Shown: positions 33,372 through 45,456 of the stretch, piece after piece
Numbering within the stretch: the first letter of the stretch is position 1
Layout of the letters: each line of letters begins with the position of its first letter
Assembly (NCBI RefSeq): GCF_963966145.1
Contig: NW_027184165.1
Location: forward strand, 1-64,000
Length of the DNA stretch: 64,000 bases
Direction: 5' to 3'
From: Tenebrio molitor
Lineage: Eukaryota > Arthropoda > Insecta > Coleoptera > Tenebrionidae
The notes under the pieces: model-generated
Databases searched by the model: none
Told to the model about the DNA's origin: nothing
The model's input: only the letters and a program-made list of their open reading frames with translations
Position numbers and translations under genes: made by a program

Positions 33372-36095
33372 TTACAGACCTGAGGGAGAGGACCGGCTTT
33401 TGTGCCCGTGTTTGGGCTTGTCGGTTGTCATGTCTATGTCGTGGTGCAATAGTTTATGTGTTTGCTTGCTTAGTTGCATCGTGCTGGCGATCAGCGGGTG
33501 GTTGCGGTTTCTCCTAAAAAATCTTTCTGCTGTGGCCGTTGTGTGCTCGCGGATGGATGGCAAGCCGGTCCTCTCCCTCAGGTCTGTAATTCTAGTGTAT
33601 CTGGGCGCGCCGGTGGCGAGCCTCATGCATTTGTTCTGCAGAACCTCCAGGGGCTGCATCGCGTAGTTGGAAATGTGACTCAGTATTGGGGCCCCATACG
33701 TTATTATTGGTCTTATTACTTGTTTGTACAGCAGTGTTTTGTTTTCTTGCGACATTCCACTATTCCTGTTCAGGAGCGGGTACAGGATGCGGATTGCCGC
33801 GTTGCCCTTGGTTGTGGCCGTCTTGATATGCCTCTTTAGGTTCAGGCGGGCATCCAGCTGGAGGCCCAAATACTTTACGGTGTCTTTCGGTGGTATCGTA
33901 TGGTCGCCTACTTTGAGTTTCGTTATTAATTTGATGTTGGTCCTCTTCCTTGCGAAGATGATGTTTTCGGTTTTTGATTCGTTTATCTTCAGCTTCCATC
34001 TCGTGTAGTACTTCTCCAGCATTCTGACGTGTATTTGGTTCTGTGTCAGGGCCGCCTGCGCGTAGTACGAGTGCGCGTAGGTGGCCATGTCGTCTGCATA
34101 GAGGGCTGTTTTTGTTTTTTGGAATTCTGGGATGTCGTGCGTGTACAGATTAAAAAGAATGGGCCCTAGGACTGATCCCTGGGGTACGCCGCTGTCGATC
34201 GTTCTAGGTGTTGATATTGTGTTGTTGACCTTTACTTTTATTGTTCTTTTTGAGAGGTAGCTGTGAATTAGTCTTGTAAAGTTCGGGTCTATGCCGCCGT
34301 CGTTCATTTTCTTAATGAGGCCGTTGATCCACATCGAATCGAAGGCTTTTTCGAGGTCTATAAGTGTCATCGCCGTGGTCTTGCTCTTGTTGAATTCCGA
34401 TATTATGTCATTTATTACTCGTACCAGTTGGATTGTCGTGTTGTGGTTCTTTCTGAATCCTGCTTGGGTGGTCTTTTCCATACCATGTTGTTTTGCGATC
34501 CTGTTCAGCCGCCTCATTAACACCTTCTCCACGATTTTGGACGTGGCGCTGAGGAGACTGATTGGTCGGTAGCTGGCGGTTTTTCCTTTGCTCTTTCCAG
34601 GCTTTGGTATGGGAACCACGAGTGCCTCCTTGAAAGCCTTCGGGTAGTGGTTTAATTTAATGATGGCGTTGATGATGTAGCACAGTTGTACTACCGATTT
34701 CTTTGGAAGGTTTCTCAGGGCTATGTTACGTACGTCGTCTTCTCCGGGCGCCTTGTTCTTCTTGAGATTTTTTAGTGTTTTGAAGATTTCGTGGGGGTTC
34801 GTGCGCATCCCCTCCCAGTATTCTTTGCTCTGGACGAGTGTTTTTCCTAAGAGCGTCCGGGCCTCTTCATCGATTTGTTCTTGCTCAGGGGTGTTTGTTA
34901 TTTTGGGTAGGTGGACGCTTTGGAAGTATTCCACGAGGGCTTCCGCTTTTTCCCTTTCCGTTATGGCTTGGCTGCCGTTTTCTGTTAGTAGGGGTGGTAT
35001 TTCTGTCCGGTTTTTCTTTAATGTTTTGGCAATCTTCCATAACGTATTGTCCTGCGGATTTGCTTTCCTGAGTTTTGCCTTCCATGCGTTGTTTTTCTGC
35101 GTTATCAGGCTCCTGGTTATCTTTTCATTAAGTTGGATGAGCTTCTTTTTGCAGTCTCCATCCCCTGTCCTTTGGTATAGCTTCCGGATTTTGTTTCTGT
35201 CCGTGATCAGGCTCTTTGTTTCGTCGGGTATGCCGTCGCGCTCGGTGATTTTGATTACTTTGGTATGTGTCTTAATCGTTTCTGCGAGGATCTTGGTAAA
35301 TTCGGCTACTTCCGCCTCAAGCTGTTCGATGGTTCTTATGTTGCTGGTGATTTTGGTCTTTCGATTCAATTCCTGCCTGAATTTTTTCCAGTCAGTATTT
35401 TCGAAGCTTCTGAATGTTCTTGTTGGCTCCTCTTGGCTGTTGTGCTGGACTTCTATTGTGACTGGGAGATGGTCTGAGTTAAGTTCATTGATCGCCTTGG
35501 CCCTGGAATAGTTTGTGATGTTTTTCATTAGGTAGATGTCAATGGTGGTGGGGCTTGTGCCATTGTATGGGATATGCGTCGGTTCCAGAGGGTGATTTAT
35601 CGTTATTCCTCGTGTGTCAGCGAATTTCTTGAGTACTGCGCCGTTGGTTTCATTCGTGGCACAGTTCCATTCCTTGTGTTTTGCGTTCAAGTCACCGGCG
35701 ACAATTGTTGTTGTTGCTATTCCCATGATTTTTTCCAGCTCGCTTATTTTGAAATAGTTATGGGGCGGGTTGTAGGCGCCGACGATAGTGAGGCCCGTAC
35801 CGGCTATTTGTATCGCAGCCGTTTCTATGCTGGTTAACGGGGCGTTCTTTGTGCTGTACGGAATTCCTTTCCTGACTGCGATGAGTACGCCGCCTCCTCT
35901 CGTTCGTGCGTTGCCTCGATCTTTCCGGGTGATTGTGTAGTTCGGGAATTTTATTTTGTCCGTCGCTATTAGTTTGGTTTCGGTGACTACTAACACATGG
36001 GGTTTGTGTGTTTGGAGGAATGTTGTCAATTCGTGCGTTTTATTTGTTAATCCGTTAGCGTTCCACGTTGTGATTTTTATCTTATTCTGTGCGCT
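33372..36095 (-). CDS. Element B ORF2, unit 3, altered C-terminus
   Basis: Endonuclease and RT motifs are as in the unit 2 copy, and the frame again lacks an ATG near the ORF1 junction. The C-terminus is changed: after KHGHK the frame reads into the inverted block and ends SRSSPSGL instead of RK. The catalytic domains are untouched. The damaged 3' UTR probably matters more, since these RTs usually recognise their own 3' end. Confidence 0.88.
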   Translation of the reverse strand, partial: SAQNKIKITTWNANGLTNKTHELTTFLQTHKPHVLVVTETKLIATDKIKFPNYTITRKDRGNARTRGGGVLIAVRKGIPYSTKNAPLTSIETAAIQIAGTGLTIVGAYNPPHNYFKISELEKIMGIATTTIVAGDLNAKHKEWNCATNETNGAVLKKFADTRGITINHPLEPTHIPYNGTSPTTIDIYLMKNITNYSRAKAINELNSDHLPVTIEVQHNSQEEPTRTFRSFENTDWKKFRQELNRKTKITSNIRTIEQLEAEVAEFTKILAETIKTHTKVIKITERDGIPDETKSLITDRNKIRKLYQRTGDGDCKKKLIQLNEKITRSLITQKNNAWKAKLRKANPQDNTLWKIAKTLKKNRTEIPPLLTENGSQAITEREKAEALVEYFQSVHLPKITNTPEQEQIDEEARTLLGKTLVQSKEYWEGMRTNPHEIFKTLKNLKKNKAPGEDDVRNIALRNLPKKSVVQLCYIINAIIKLNHYPKAFKEALVVPIPKPGKSKGKTASYRPISLLSATSKIVEKVLMRRLNRIAKQHGMEKTTQAGFRKNHNTTIQLVRVINDIISEFNKSKTTAMTLIDLEKAFDSMWINGLIKKMNDGGIDPNFTRLIHSYLSKRTIKVKVNNTISTPRTIDSGVPQGSVLGPILFNLYTHDIPEFQKTKTALYADDMATYAHSYYAQAALTQNQIHVRMLEKYYTRWKLKINESKTENIIFARKRTNIKLITKLKVGDHTIPPKDTVKYLGLQLDARLNLKRHIKTATTKGNAAIRILYPLLNRNSGMSQENKTLLYKQVIRPIITYGAPILSHISNYAMQPLEVLQNKCMRLATGAPRYTRITDLRERTGLPSIREHTTATAERFFRRNRNHPLIASTMQLSKQTHKLLHHDIDMTTDKPKHGHKSRSSPSGL

Positions 36096-37336
36096 TACTC
36101 GGTCAAGGCCGGCAGATCTAACGACATTAAATTAATTATTATCTCGCTCGTGGTACTTTCTTTAGTTGTTTTCTCGTTTAGTTTTTTCAAGTTGCGTAAT
36201 ATCTTGCCGAAGTCGACCTTTTCTTTTAGTTTTTTCAATTCATCCAAAATTTGTACAAATACGTTGAAGTCGTTCATCGATTCCTTGTTTATTGCCGCTG
36301 TCGTGGCGGTGGATTGGGCCGCTACCTCTTCGGCGAGGCGTGCCCTGGTGGCATTCATGTGGGCGGCGGCGGGATTGCGGCTCGGCTCGTTGGTGTTTCT
36401 ATTCGTTGTCCATGGGTTTTTTACTGGTATCGGCGCTGGCACGTAACTTTGTTTTGGTATTTTTTCGGTTATGGTCGACTTGGTTTTTTCTAGGAAGTTT
36501 TTTCGCGCGACGTAGACCTCGCATTGTTCGCTATTTGCTAGGTGTCCTCGACCGCAGTTACTACAGCGGATCATTTTTTGGTCGTCCTCGCTTTCCTTTT
36601 TTAGGGTGCATTCGCTTGTTCTGTGATTTTTAGCGCACTTCAGGCACCGGGTGGCCGCGAAGCAGTTTGATGCTGCGTGACCCCAGGTTTGGCAGTTGTG
36701 GCATTGCACGATCGCTCTTCTATTGATTAGTTTCTTCCACCGGACGACTACGTATTCTATCGTTCTGGCATTTGTTTCCAGATCTCTTAGTGTTGTCTTG
36801 TTGTCGGTAATTATTACATAAAGGGGGGTGTTTGTGTTTTTCATGCGATAAGCGTTTTTACAGTTGATTCCCTTATCCTCGAGGTCCCTTTTTATGTCTT
36901 CCGGTGTGGGGTTATTATCTAACCCGTACGCGACAAACCCGTGTGTTTTTTCTTTTTTCGTTGCGTACGTGTGCCATTCGGCCTTACTGCTCTTTTTCAA
37001 GTTCTCTTTTAGAGCGTTAAAGTCTTTGATGGTTTTGGCGTATATGATTGTATTCTCGCGTGTAAATTTCAGACTCACCCCATTTTCTGTGCTCTGTGCG
37101 CTTAGGTCCAGAAGCTTTTTATGTTCGTACTTTCCATGTAGGACTATTGGTGGTGGTTTTTCGTCACTTTCTTCTGTTGGGTTTGCCTCTTCCTCTTCGT
37201 CCTCTATAGGGTCTTCCTCTTGGATGTCGGTATCCTCGTGGTCCGACAGGGCAGCGAACCTGTTTCCCGACGGTCCCGTCGTTTCCATAGGTTCTGTCGT
37301 GATTATTGAATTCTTAGGTGGTGGTCTCTTTTTCAT
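36095..37336 (-). CDS. Element B ORF1: gag-like zinc-knuckle protein, unit 3
   Basis: 413 residues from the first ATG, with three intact zinc knuckles. Differences from the unit 2 protein include PIED for AIGD, CGRGH for CGQGH and NSEQC for NSPQC. The protein is identical to the unit 4 copy. Confidence 0.88.
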   Translation of the reverse strand: MKKRPPPKNSIITTEPMETTGPSGNRFAALSDHEDTDIQEEDPIEDEEEEANPTEESDEKPPPIVLHGKYEHKKLLDLSAQSTENGVSLKFTRENTIIYAKTIKDFNALKENLKKSSKAEWHTYATKKEKTHGFVAYGLDNNPTPEDIKRDLEDKGINCKNAYRMKNTNTPLYVIITDNKTTLRDLETNARTIEYVVVRWKKLINRRAIVQCHNCQTWGHAASNCFAATRCLKCAKNHRTSECTLKKESEDDQKMIRCSNCGRGHLANSEQCEVYVARKNFLEKTKSTITEKIPKQSYVPAPIPVKNPWTTNRNTNEPSRNPAAAHMNATRARLAEEVAAQSTATTAAINKESMNDFNVFVQILDELKKLKEKVDFGKILRNLKKLNEKTTKESTTSEIIINLMSLDLPALTE

Positions 37337-37541
37337 CTTTCTGTCTTCTTCACTGTCCGTGCCGTCACAAGGCCTTCTGCGGGCCACCTTTAAGTTCCTT
37401 ACTTTTGGCACTGTAACACTGGAAAGTAACACTTCACTTCACTTCACTTTTGGTTTAAGATTATATAATATATCACTCGGTTCGCAAGAAACAATAGCTC
37501 TCTGACTCGCGTGTGCTCGCTTCGATTGCTCGGACGAGACT

Positions 37542-37589
37542 GGTGATCGGACGAGAACCGGTGCTTTTCAACGTGGTATGGCCGTTGCC
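37542..37589 (-). rRNA. 5S rRNA gene, 5' part, unit 3
   Basis: 5S positions 1-48, with the target duplication at 37542-37554. Confidence 0.93.
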
Positions 37590-39045
37590 GTGGTGTTTAG
37601 GTGTGATCGTTGGTGTAAAATATATTGCTTTTAACATTCCGATGCACGAATATGAACATCAAAACGCGATGCGTTTCGTTTCCGTATGCACTTACCCTCT
37701 GACGACCGACGTCGGACCGAACTAACGGGAAATCCCACAACAACCACCACGTCACGCTCTAACGACAAGAGAGACTACTAGACGGACTGGCGATCTCCCG
37801 CGTCGCACATTTTTCGACCGCCGGCGGCGGTGGAAAATCCAGAATTTCACCCCACCTACCGCGCTGCTTGCTCCGACGACGACGAGATTCCCACATTTGG
37901 ATCGACCGAAATATGTAAGTAATATCAGGAAGTTCCGATTTTCGAGAGGAGACCTGTGTTTCTATTTACCTATCTATAATAATTATCGTTATAATCATCA
38001 TATCATTATTATTATTATTAACATTATTATTTATTACCATTATTATTATTATTATTATTATTTATCGTCCCTCGGATTCGGCGATCTTCGAAAATCCAAG
38101 TTGGACCGTTAGACATTCGAACGCGGTGTGCGTGGCTGACGAGTTGTTATTTTTGGCGTTTTTTCTTCGATCTTCACCCCGACTTCGGACGACGCAGGTC
38201 GGACACGAAATTACGAAGAGAGAAAGACGGAAGAAAGGAAGAAAACCTGAAGATCCGTCGAAGAAAATATCGGAAAACTCGTAGGTGCGGCATCGGTCGG
38301 ACGATGAAGACCGTCTCCTTTCGGATGATCCTCTCGACGGACTTTCGGCCGTCCCGAAGGGTCCGGACGGCAACGGGACCCGTCGTCGACTCGTCCCGTT
38401 TCAACTTCCGCCGAAAACGATCGACCTGAACGTCGGAGAGGCGGTTCGCGGCATCCTGTTGTCGGAATTGCCTCGGTTCGAACACCAGGTCCTTTCTGTG
38501 CTTCGACCGTTTCGGAAGCGTTTGGCGACGCGAAGATGTCGTAAAATCGAGAAGGTGGCGCGGTATTCCGGGAAGAGATGGACCAATATTTCGGCGAACG
38601 AAATATGGATTCCCGGAATCGACGCGTCTACCCCGCACCGCCGACGTAAACCGTCGGTCCCGAATCGAAACCGTGACGACCCGGATTTAGGGCTGGTGGT
38701 TGGAGGGGCGTGTACCTGATTCGAAACCCACCGACGTTCCGAGACGAACTTCGCTATCTCCAGGGAAACTTCGGAAACCGAGTTCGGCCAGCTTGATCAC
38801 ACGGTGGCGATGGTGATCGAGGAAAGAGGACGATGCCATCACGCGGGCAACGATTCCGAGGCCTGCAATTTCTTCGACGGCGGACGCGGTGCGCGTTCAG
38901 TCTTCCGTCCGCAGTGGCGACTATTTTATAAAGACTTAGAAAATTTTTTTGTTCAATTCTCGTTCACGAGGTGCTCGAAGTGTACGTGTGTGAGCAAGTG
39001 TTTTTTCAATAATTATTATTAACTTTTAACGTTTTAACGTGAAAG
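37590..39045. other. Region between 5S 5' end and H1, unit 3
   Basis: Same as 7878-9333. The microsatellite is at about 38004-38063 and the H1 TATA box at 38927-38932. No gene seen. Confidence 0.6.
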
Positions 39046-39792
39046 ATGGCCGACGTCGAAAATCAAACAGCATCATCGGTCACCACCGGTTCCGCTGCCA
39101 CCCCTCAATCCCACGCGAAGAAAGAGAAAAAAGCGAAAAATCCCAGGGCGAAACCGTCCCATCCTCCGACATCCGAGATGGTAAACAACGCCATCAAGGG
39201 ACTCAAGGAACGCGGAGGATCGTCTCTTCAGGCCATCAAGAAGTTCGTCGCCGCAAATTACAAAGTCGACGCCGAAAAGGTCGCCCCTTTCATCAAGAAA
39301 TATCTGAAAGGCGCCGTGGCGTCGGGATCTCTGGTTCAGACGAAAGGTAAGGGCGCGTCGGGTTCGTTCAAGCTCGCCTCGTCCACCTCCGGTGGTGCCA
39401 AAGTCGCCTCCGCCTCCGACAAGAGGAAACCCGCTTCGTCCGCCGCATCCAAGACGAAAAAATCATCCGCCAAACGTACCGCCGTCGCGACGACTTCCGA
39501 CAAGGCTTCCTCGAAGACAGCCAAAAAACAAGCCTCCCCCAAAGCGAAGAAGACTGCTGCCGAAAAGAAGAGCGCCGTCGCTGCCTCCGCCGCCGCAGCG
39601 AAAGCCAAGAAATCGGCCGCCTCCTCGGCAGAAAAGAAAACTAGAGCCGCCCCGAAACCCCGATCGCCTTCCAAAGCGAAGAAATCTAACAAGGCTGGTC
39701 CGACTAAAAAACCCAAAGCACCCAAACCCAAGACAGCCAAAGCCATTCCTGTCAAGGTGAAAAAGGCCGCTTCGCCGAAGAGGAAAAAGTGA
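39046..39792 (+). CDS. H1: Histone H1, unit 3
   Basis: 248 residues, identical to unit 1, with the same upstream region. Confidence 0.97.
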   Translation: MADVENQTASSVTTGSAATPQSHAKKEKKAKNPRAKPSHPPTSEMVNNAIKGLKERGGSSLQAIKKFVAANYKVDAEKVAPFIKKYLKGAVASGSLVQTKGKGASGSFKLASSTSGGAKVASASDKRKPASSAASKTKKSSAKRTAVATTSDKASSKTAKKQASPKAKKTAAEKKSAVAASAAAAKAKKSAASSAEKKTRAAPKPRSPSKAKKSNKAGPTKKPKAPKPKTAKAIPVKVKKAASPKRKK

Positions 39793-39883
39793 GAAACGTG
39801 GATGGATACTCGACTCATGTTCGTTCGGCTGTGCCTCGTTCCGACGTCATCATCGTACTACCGGCAACGGGGCACGCACAAAT

Positions 39884-39899
39884 GGCCCTTTTCAGGGCC
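39884..39899 (+). terminator. H1 stem-loop, unit 3
   Basis: ggcccttttcagggcc. Confidence 0.92.
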
Positions 39900-40124
39900 A
39901 CACGATAATCTACGACGAAAAAAAGAAATAAAACTATCCTTACGGCGAAACCAAATAAAATAGATAGCATCAGCTGGCAGGTAGGTGATGACAGGATGCA
40001 ATAAAATTTTACGAACGACCGCAACCCAACCCGAATCGAGAGGACCGACCGATTATTGACATTTTTATTTTATTCATTTCCGGTTGAAGGGCGATATATT
40101 TTTTTTTTTGCCTGTAAAGTTTGA

Positions 40125-40140
40125 GGTTCTGAAAAGAACC
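40125..40140 (-). terminator. H3 stem-loop, unit 3
   Basis: GGTTCTTTTCAGAACC on the minus strand. Confidence 0.92.
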
Positions 40141-40201
40141 GATTTTTTTGTTATAAAATTCGTGTTTCGTGTTGTTCTTCCGAAACACGATGTGGAAAAA
40201 T

Positions 40202-40750
<549 letters not shown>

Positions 40751-40880
40751 TCAACGGCTGACTTCGTCGATTGGTCGATGGTGAACCGTTGAATCTATAT
40801 AAGGCTCCGTTAGTTGAAATTTTGCGGTAGTTGACTTCCTAGGGACGAGGTGTGCAGGTATTTTGTGTCAGTTGAAATAA

Positions 40881-41201
<321 letters not shown>

Positions 41202-41258
41202 TTTCCTGGCGCTCTTCACCGTTCGAGAAAACCAGAATAAAATACGAAATACAAAATC

Positions 41259-41274
41259 GGTTCTTTTCAGAACC
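41259..41274 (+). terminator. H4 stem-loop, unit 3
   Basis: ggttcttttcagaacc. Confidence 0.92.
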
Positions 41275-41474
41275 ACAAAATAAAAATAAGAGGAAAAAAA
41301 AGAAACATGATGTTCTTTCGAGAAACAACGGACAATTATTACTAACTGACTACCTGATAAATGTACCAAGATCGTAAACACCCCTTGCTTTCCTTTTGGC
41401 ATTGCAGTCGTAAATGATAATAATACAAAAAGAAAAGATGCATCGGTCATTTTACGAAAAAAAAAAGCTATAGT

Positions 41475-41490
41475 GGCCCTGAGAAGGGCC
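41475..41490 (-). terminator. H2A stem-loop, unit 3
   Basis: GGCCCTTCTCAGGGCC on the minus strand. Confidence 0.92.
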
Positions 41491-41532
41491 GATATTTTGA
41501 GTTTTCGCCACGGAGATGGATCGATCGTTCGT

Positions 41533-41907
41533 TTAAGGTTTCTTCTCGGTTTTTTTGGGTAAAAGTACGGCCTGAATGTTGGGTAAGACACCGCCTTGGG
41601 CGATCGTAACTCCGGACAGGAGTTTGTTCAATTCCTCGTCGTTTCTGATGGCCAGCTGCAGATGACGCGGTATAATACGTGTCTTCTTGTTGTCACGGGC
41701 AGCGTTTCCTGCCAATTCTAGAACTTCGGCGGCTAAGTACTCCATGACGGCGGCCAAATAGACGGGAGCTCCTGCACCGACGCGTTCCGCGTAATTTCCT
41801 TTTCTGAGAAGACGATGTATCCTACCCACCGGAAACTGGAGACCGGCACGGCTCGAACGGGATTTCGCTTTTCCCTTCACTTTACCTCCTTTACCGCGAC
41901 CTGACAT
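41533..41907 (-). CDS. H2A: Histone H2A, unit 3
   Basis: 124 residues, identical to unit 1. Its TATA box is kept. The insertion lies about 200 bp upstream of its start, on the H2B side of the shared promoter. Confidence 0.98.
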   Translation of the reverse strand: MSGRGKGGKVKGKAKSRSSRAGLQFPVGRIHRLLRKGNYAERVGAGAPVYLAAVMEYLAAEVLELAGNAARDNKKTRIIPRHLQLAIRNDEELNKLLSGVTIAQGGVLPNIQAVLLPKKTEKKP

Positions 41908-42113
41908 TTTAAGTTCGTTCGTTAGACACCACGAGAAGTAATAAAACTGACGGACGGGACTCGTCGATTGTAAAAGCTGGTAGCTGTGCTTCGAATTTAT
42001 AGCCTCCGTGATAGGAGAATAGGACGTGACGATTGGTGGGAGCCCGTTTTCAGGTGGGGTTCTGGTGAACACACTACCTATCAGAAAGGTGGTGGTGCAA
42101 AGTTAACGCACGC

Positions 42114-42326
42114 GATTTTTTGTATTTCTCAAAATTTTTCCCCACCGTACTCCCGACCTGCTGGATTCGCAACTGGAGGCTGATCAGCTAGGGGGTACGG
42201 TAACCCGATACTTGACAAGTCTGTTGATCAGCCCTACCAATCAATGTGTAGGCGCCTGCTATTCAGATCGGAGAAAGATGAGTCCCGGACTCGCACTCCT
42301 AAAGGTCAGACAAATTATTTATTTAT
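42114..42326 (+). mobile_element. 5'-truncated C-type non-LTR element upstream of H2B, unit 3
   Basis: A 213-bp insert flanked by aacgcacgc at 42105-42113 and 42327-42335. It holds only 3' UTR. Blocks shared with element C include gacctgctggattcgcaact, the 36-base hairpin loop region and cttgacaagtctgt. Other parts differ, so it is a diverged relative and not a piece of the unit 4 copy. The hairpin arms at 42144-42154 and 42191-42201 pair through compensatory changes. The 3' end is AT-rich (attatttattt), without a poly(A) tail. Confidence 0.9.
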
Positions 42327-42385
42327 AACGCACGCACACGAGTCAGAGCAGTTCGCGAGTTTGTTGAATCGAATTGAATTGAAAA

Positions 42386-42757
42386 ATGCCGCCGAAGACA
42401 AGTGGTAAGGCAGCCAAGAAGGCCGGGAAAGCTCAGAAGAACATTTCCAAGAGCGACAAAAAAAAGAAGCGCAGGAGGAAGGAGAGCTATGCCATCTACA
42501 TCTACAAGGTGTTGAAACAAGTCCATCCCGACACCGGTATCTCTAGTAAGGCTATGAGCATAATGAACAGTTTCGTGAACGACATCTTCGAACGTATCGC
42601 CGCTGAAGCTTCCCGTCTGGCACACTACAACAAACGTTCGACGATCACCAGCAGAGAAATTCAAACTGCCGTGCGTCTGTTGTTGCCCGGTGAGTTGGCC
42701 AAGCACGCCGTCTCCGAAGGTACCAAAGCCGTCACCAAGTACACCAGTTCGAAATAG
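42386..42757 (+). CDS. H2B: Histone H2B, unit 3, promoter displaced by 222 bp
   Basis: 123 residues, identical to unit 1. The last 59 bases before the ATG are intact, but everything further upstream is pushed away by the truncated C-type insert. Expression of this copy may be reduced or start inside the insert. Confidence 0.97.
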   Translation: MPPKTSGKAAKKAGKAQKNISKSDKKKKRRRKESYAIYIYKVLKQVHPDTGISSKAMSIMNSFVNDIFERIAAEASRLAHYNKRSTITSREIQTAVRLLLPGELAKHAVSEGTKAVTKYTSSK

Positions 42758-42787
42758 ATGTTTTTCGTTTTCGACACATTTATAAAC

Positions 42788-42803
42788 GGTTCTTTTCAGA
42801 ACC
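42788..42803 (+). terminator. H2B stem-loop, unit 3
   Basis: ggttcttttcagaacc. Confidence 0.92.
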
Positions 42804-45456
42804 ACAAAAACTCTCGAACAAAAAAGAAAAAGACGTGAAACAGCGATTTTTAATTAACTTTTATTATGTCATTATTATTATTATTAGGTTTCATGCATTA
42901 TCGGTATTTTGCACCCATGCCTATCCAACTTGTAGTTATGTGGTTATTGTATTCGAAATAATTTAGTTGATTGAGGTTATGTTATGAATAAATTTCTATT
43001 TTGCCAGAATACAACTCTTCGGAAGAAGAAATCAAATAAACAATCGTACATCTGCTGAACAACCTAGTTGATGGTTGATGGATTTGCATTACCCAGCATA
43101 TAGCCTAAATGTTCATCTTTAGTGAAATTAAAATTACTTAGCTTTTTTAAGAAAGAAAAAATTAGAACGAATTCTCATCGAAAAAACCGCGATTCCTACA
43201 AATGATACAGATGGTTTTGTAGTCGCGTATGTTATTGAATACAATGAGCCGACATTTTTCCGACTCTTTGTTTCATCGAAAACGTTGTTGACATTAGCAA
43301 GGAACGTTAAGGATTCCCTGAAACAGACAATTTCACTGTTTTGGAATAGCAGTATGTGCAAATGAGAGGACAGAAGACTTTGAAAAAAGGAGTGAACAAA
43401 ACTGTACTTTAGTACAGAATGTTATGTTTATTTTAATTTCAATTGTTCCTGTTTTAATGAGATTTTTTATGTTCCTAAATCATTTTCTATTTTTTTTTTC
43501 ATTAGAGAAGAGTTATTGTCGAGTTATTATCTCTACCTAGCATAAAAATTAAAATACTTTGCAACATTACGTTATTATACATTGCATATCTGACATAAAA
43601 TACTTGCAAAAATTACTTAGCTAATTAATATTACGCATGACAACTCACATTATTTACTTTGCAAAACATTATAGAATACATAACAGATAATTGTGACCCT
43701 GTGTATTGTTCATTGGAATTAAAATAAAAAAAACGTGATTTCGTCAATCGCCGTTATTTGCGACTTCAGGCAACTGTCGCTAAGAGCTATTTTTGTTTCT
43801 CCGTTCAATTTCCCGATAAAATCGTCGACTTAGTTATTAACTAAGTTCTTCAGTTAGGTGGTATCAACAATACCACAATAGCCATGTTGCCGGAGTTTTT
43901 TGATAAAAGACTTGCTAGTTGGAATACAGAAAATATTTACCAAACACCTATTCACGATAATAAACCGGGGCACTATTGTGGGTTTTCGGTTGGTTTTATA
44001 TTATATTAGGTACTCACCCTTCGTAACGTGTCTCCACGAAAAAACGTCACTTTCACACTAACCACCTTTCGTTTTAACTCTCGCGACGATAACTGAAATG
44101 TTGACGCGCGCCGGACAGATTCACGGACATACAACCACCCACCCACCCCGCGCCCCGGTTTCCGTCTGGACTGGTTCTGTCGTCCGAGTGAGTGCCAAAA
44201 ATTAGCGTTCGTCTATTAAATGATTGTCGGATGATGATTATTGACGGACACTTTTATCGCACCCGATCACACTTTAGTTACTACCTACGTTTAGTATCGA
44301 CGACGCATCGTTTCGATTATTGAAATTCGAATTGAATTTTTTTTTTTTCTAGTTTTCGACGTAGATTCGCGTGACACAAATATTATGAGCCTTTTTGGAT
44401 CGATTTCGTGTGCATCACGCCATTTCTACGGGCGAACGTGAATGTGTGATGTTGACGTGATGGAAGCAACGTTTAGGCAATCCGCATTACGTATTACTAT
44501 CAATTATATTTTAAACGAATGAAAACTTCAATTCAGAAGTGTGATAATCCCGATCCATTCAAGTTTTGTTAATTTTAGATTAAAAATGCGTGAGTATTGT
44601 ACTATTGCTAACGATGCCAAAACATCGCATATTCAATGTAAAAAGAACAAGAGCAACGGGCCATTAAGTTAATTTAAAAATAACTCGTACCGGATAAGTC
44701 GAATACGTATCCAGGGAAAATTTATTAATTTTAAAATTGACCGGCGGAAACAGGTTCTCGCCTCCCACCACTTTTGTGTAGCGGCCGCCAAATCAATTTT
44801 GTTTTTATATAATTGATTCAAAAAATTGAAATTCACGCATAGTTATCTGTGCCTGAAGTGGGTCATTTTCATTGCATTGTTAGTAAGATCGAAACCATAG
44901 AAACCATACAAAACGCATACGACTATTTCTGTTTTTCATTTCACGCACTGTTTTTTATTAGTTACCTAGCAACATGGTCACTGCATTGAAACTTCAGAGT
45001 TCCTTCAAAAATTTGAATTTTTAATTTCAATTTTTTGAATCAATGATTTAATATAAAAATAACTATTGTGGAAAACAGCAAAAAATAAAATAATACCACT
45101 AATTGGCGGCTGGTCAGGATAGACCTAACGTTCGAAATTTAGAAAAATATTTTTTTTATTTTAATACTGTTACTTTTCTAATGAAGTGCGAAATAAGTTG
45201 TGCCCCATAGCTATCTTTTTTATTTTTCACTACGACAATTACAAAGTGTTGATATTCACAACTTTTCGTGAGCACTTCGATAGAAATGAACAAGAACGCA
45301 GGAAAATTCCACACCGAATATTAATATTCTGTCTTGGCCCATGTTTACTTTTATCTACCGCAAAACAAAATGTTCGGATTTGTCAGGGGTATTCTGATTT
45401 AAAAAAAGAAGAACATTTGACGAATATTTTAAGTCTCAAACGTTTGGAAAATAATG
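42804..45456. other. AT-rich spacer between H2B of unit 3 and the R4/Dong-like fragment of unit 4
   Basis: Same spacer as 12870-15522, with the hairpin pair at 43828-43876. No gene seen. Confidence 0.6.

Larger units (their letters stand above)
32984..37541 (-). mobile_element. Element B copy, unit 3, with 91-bp inverted replacement near its 3' end
   Basis: 4558 bp, same 13-bp duplication (32971-32983 and 37542-37554) and same insertion point as in unit 2. Its ORFs match the unit 4 copy rather than the unit 2 copy. At 33306-33396 the 91 bases found in units 2 and 4 are replaced by 91 other bases. Nearly all of these are an inverted copy of the ORF2 3' region around 33562-33651. This alters the end of ORF2 and the 3' UTR. 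Confidence 0.93.
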
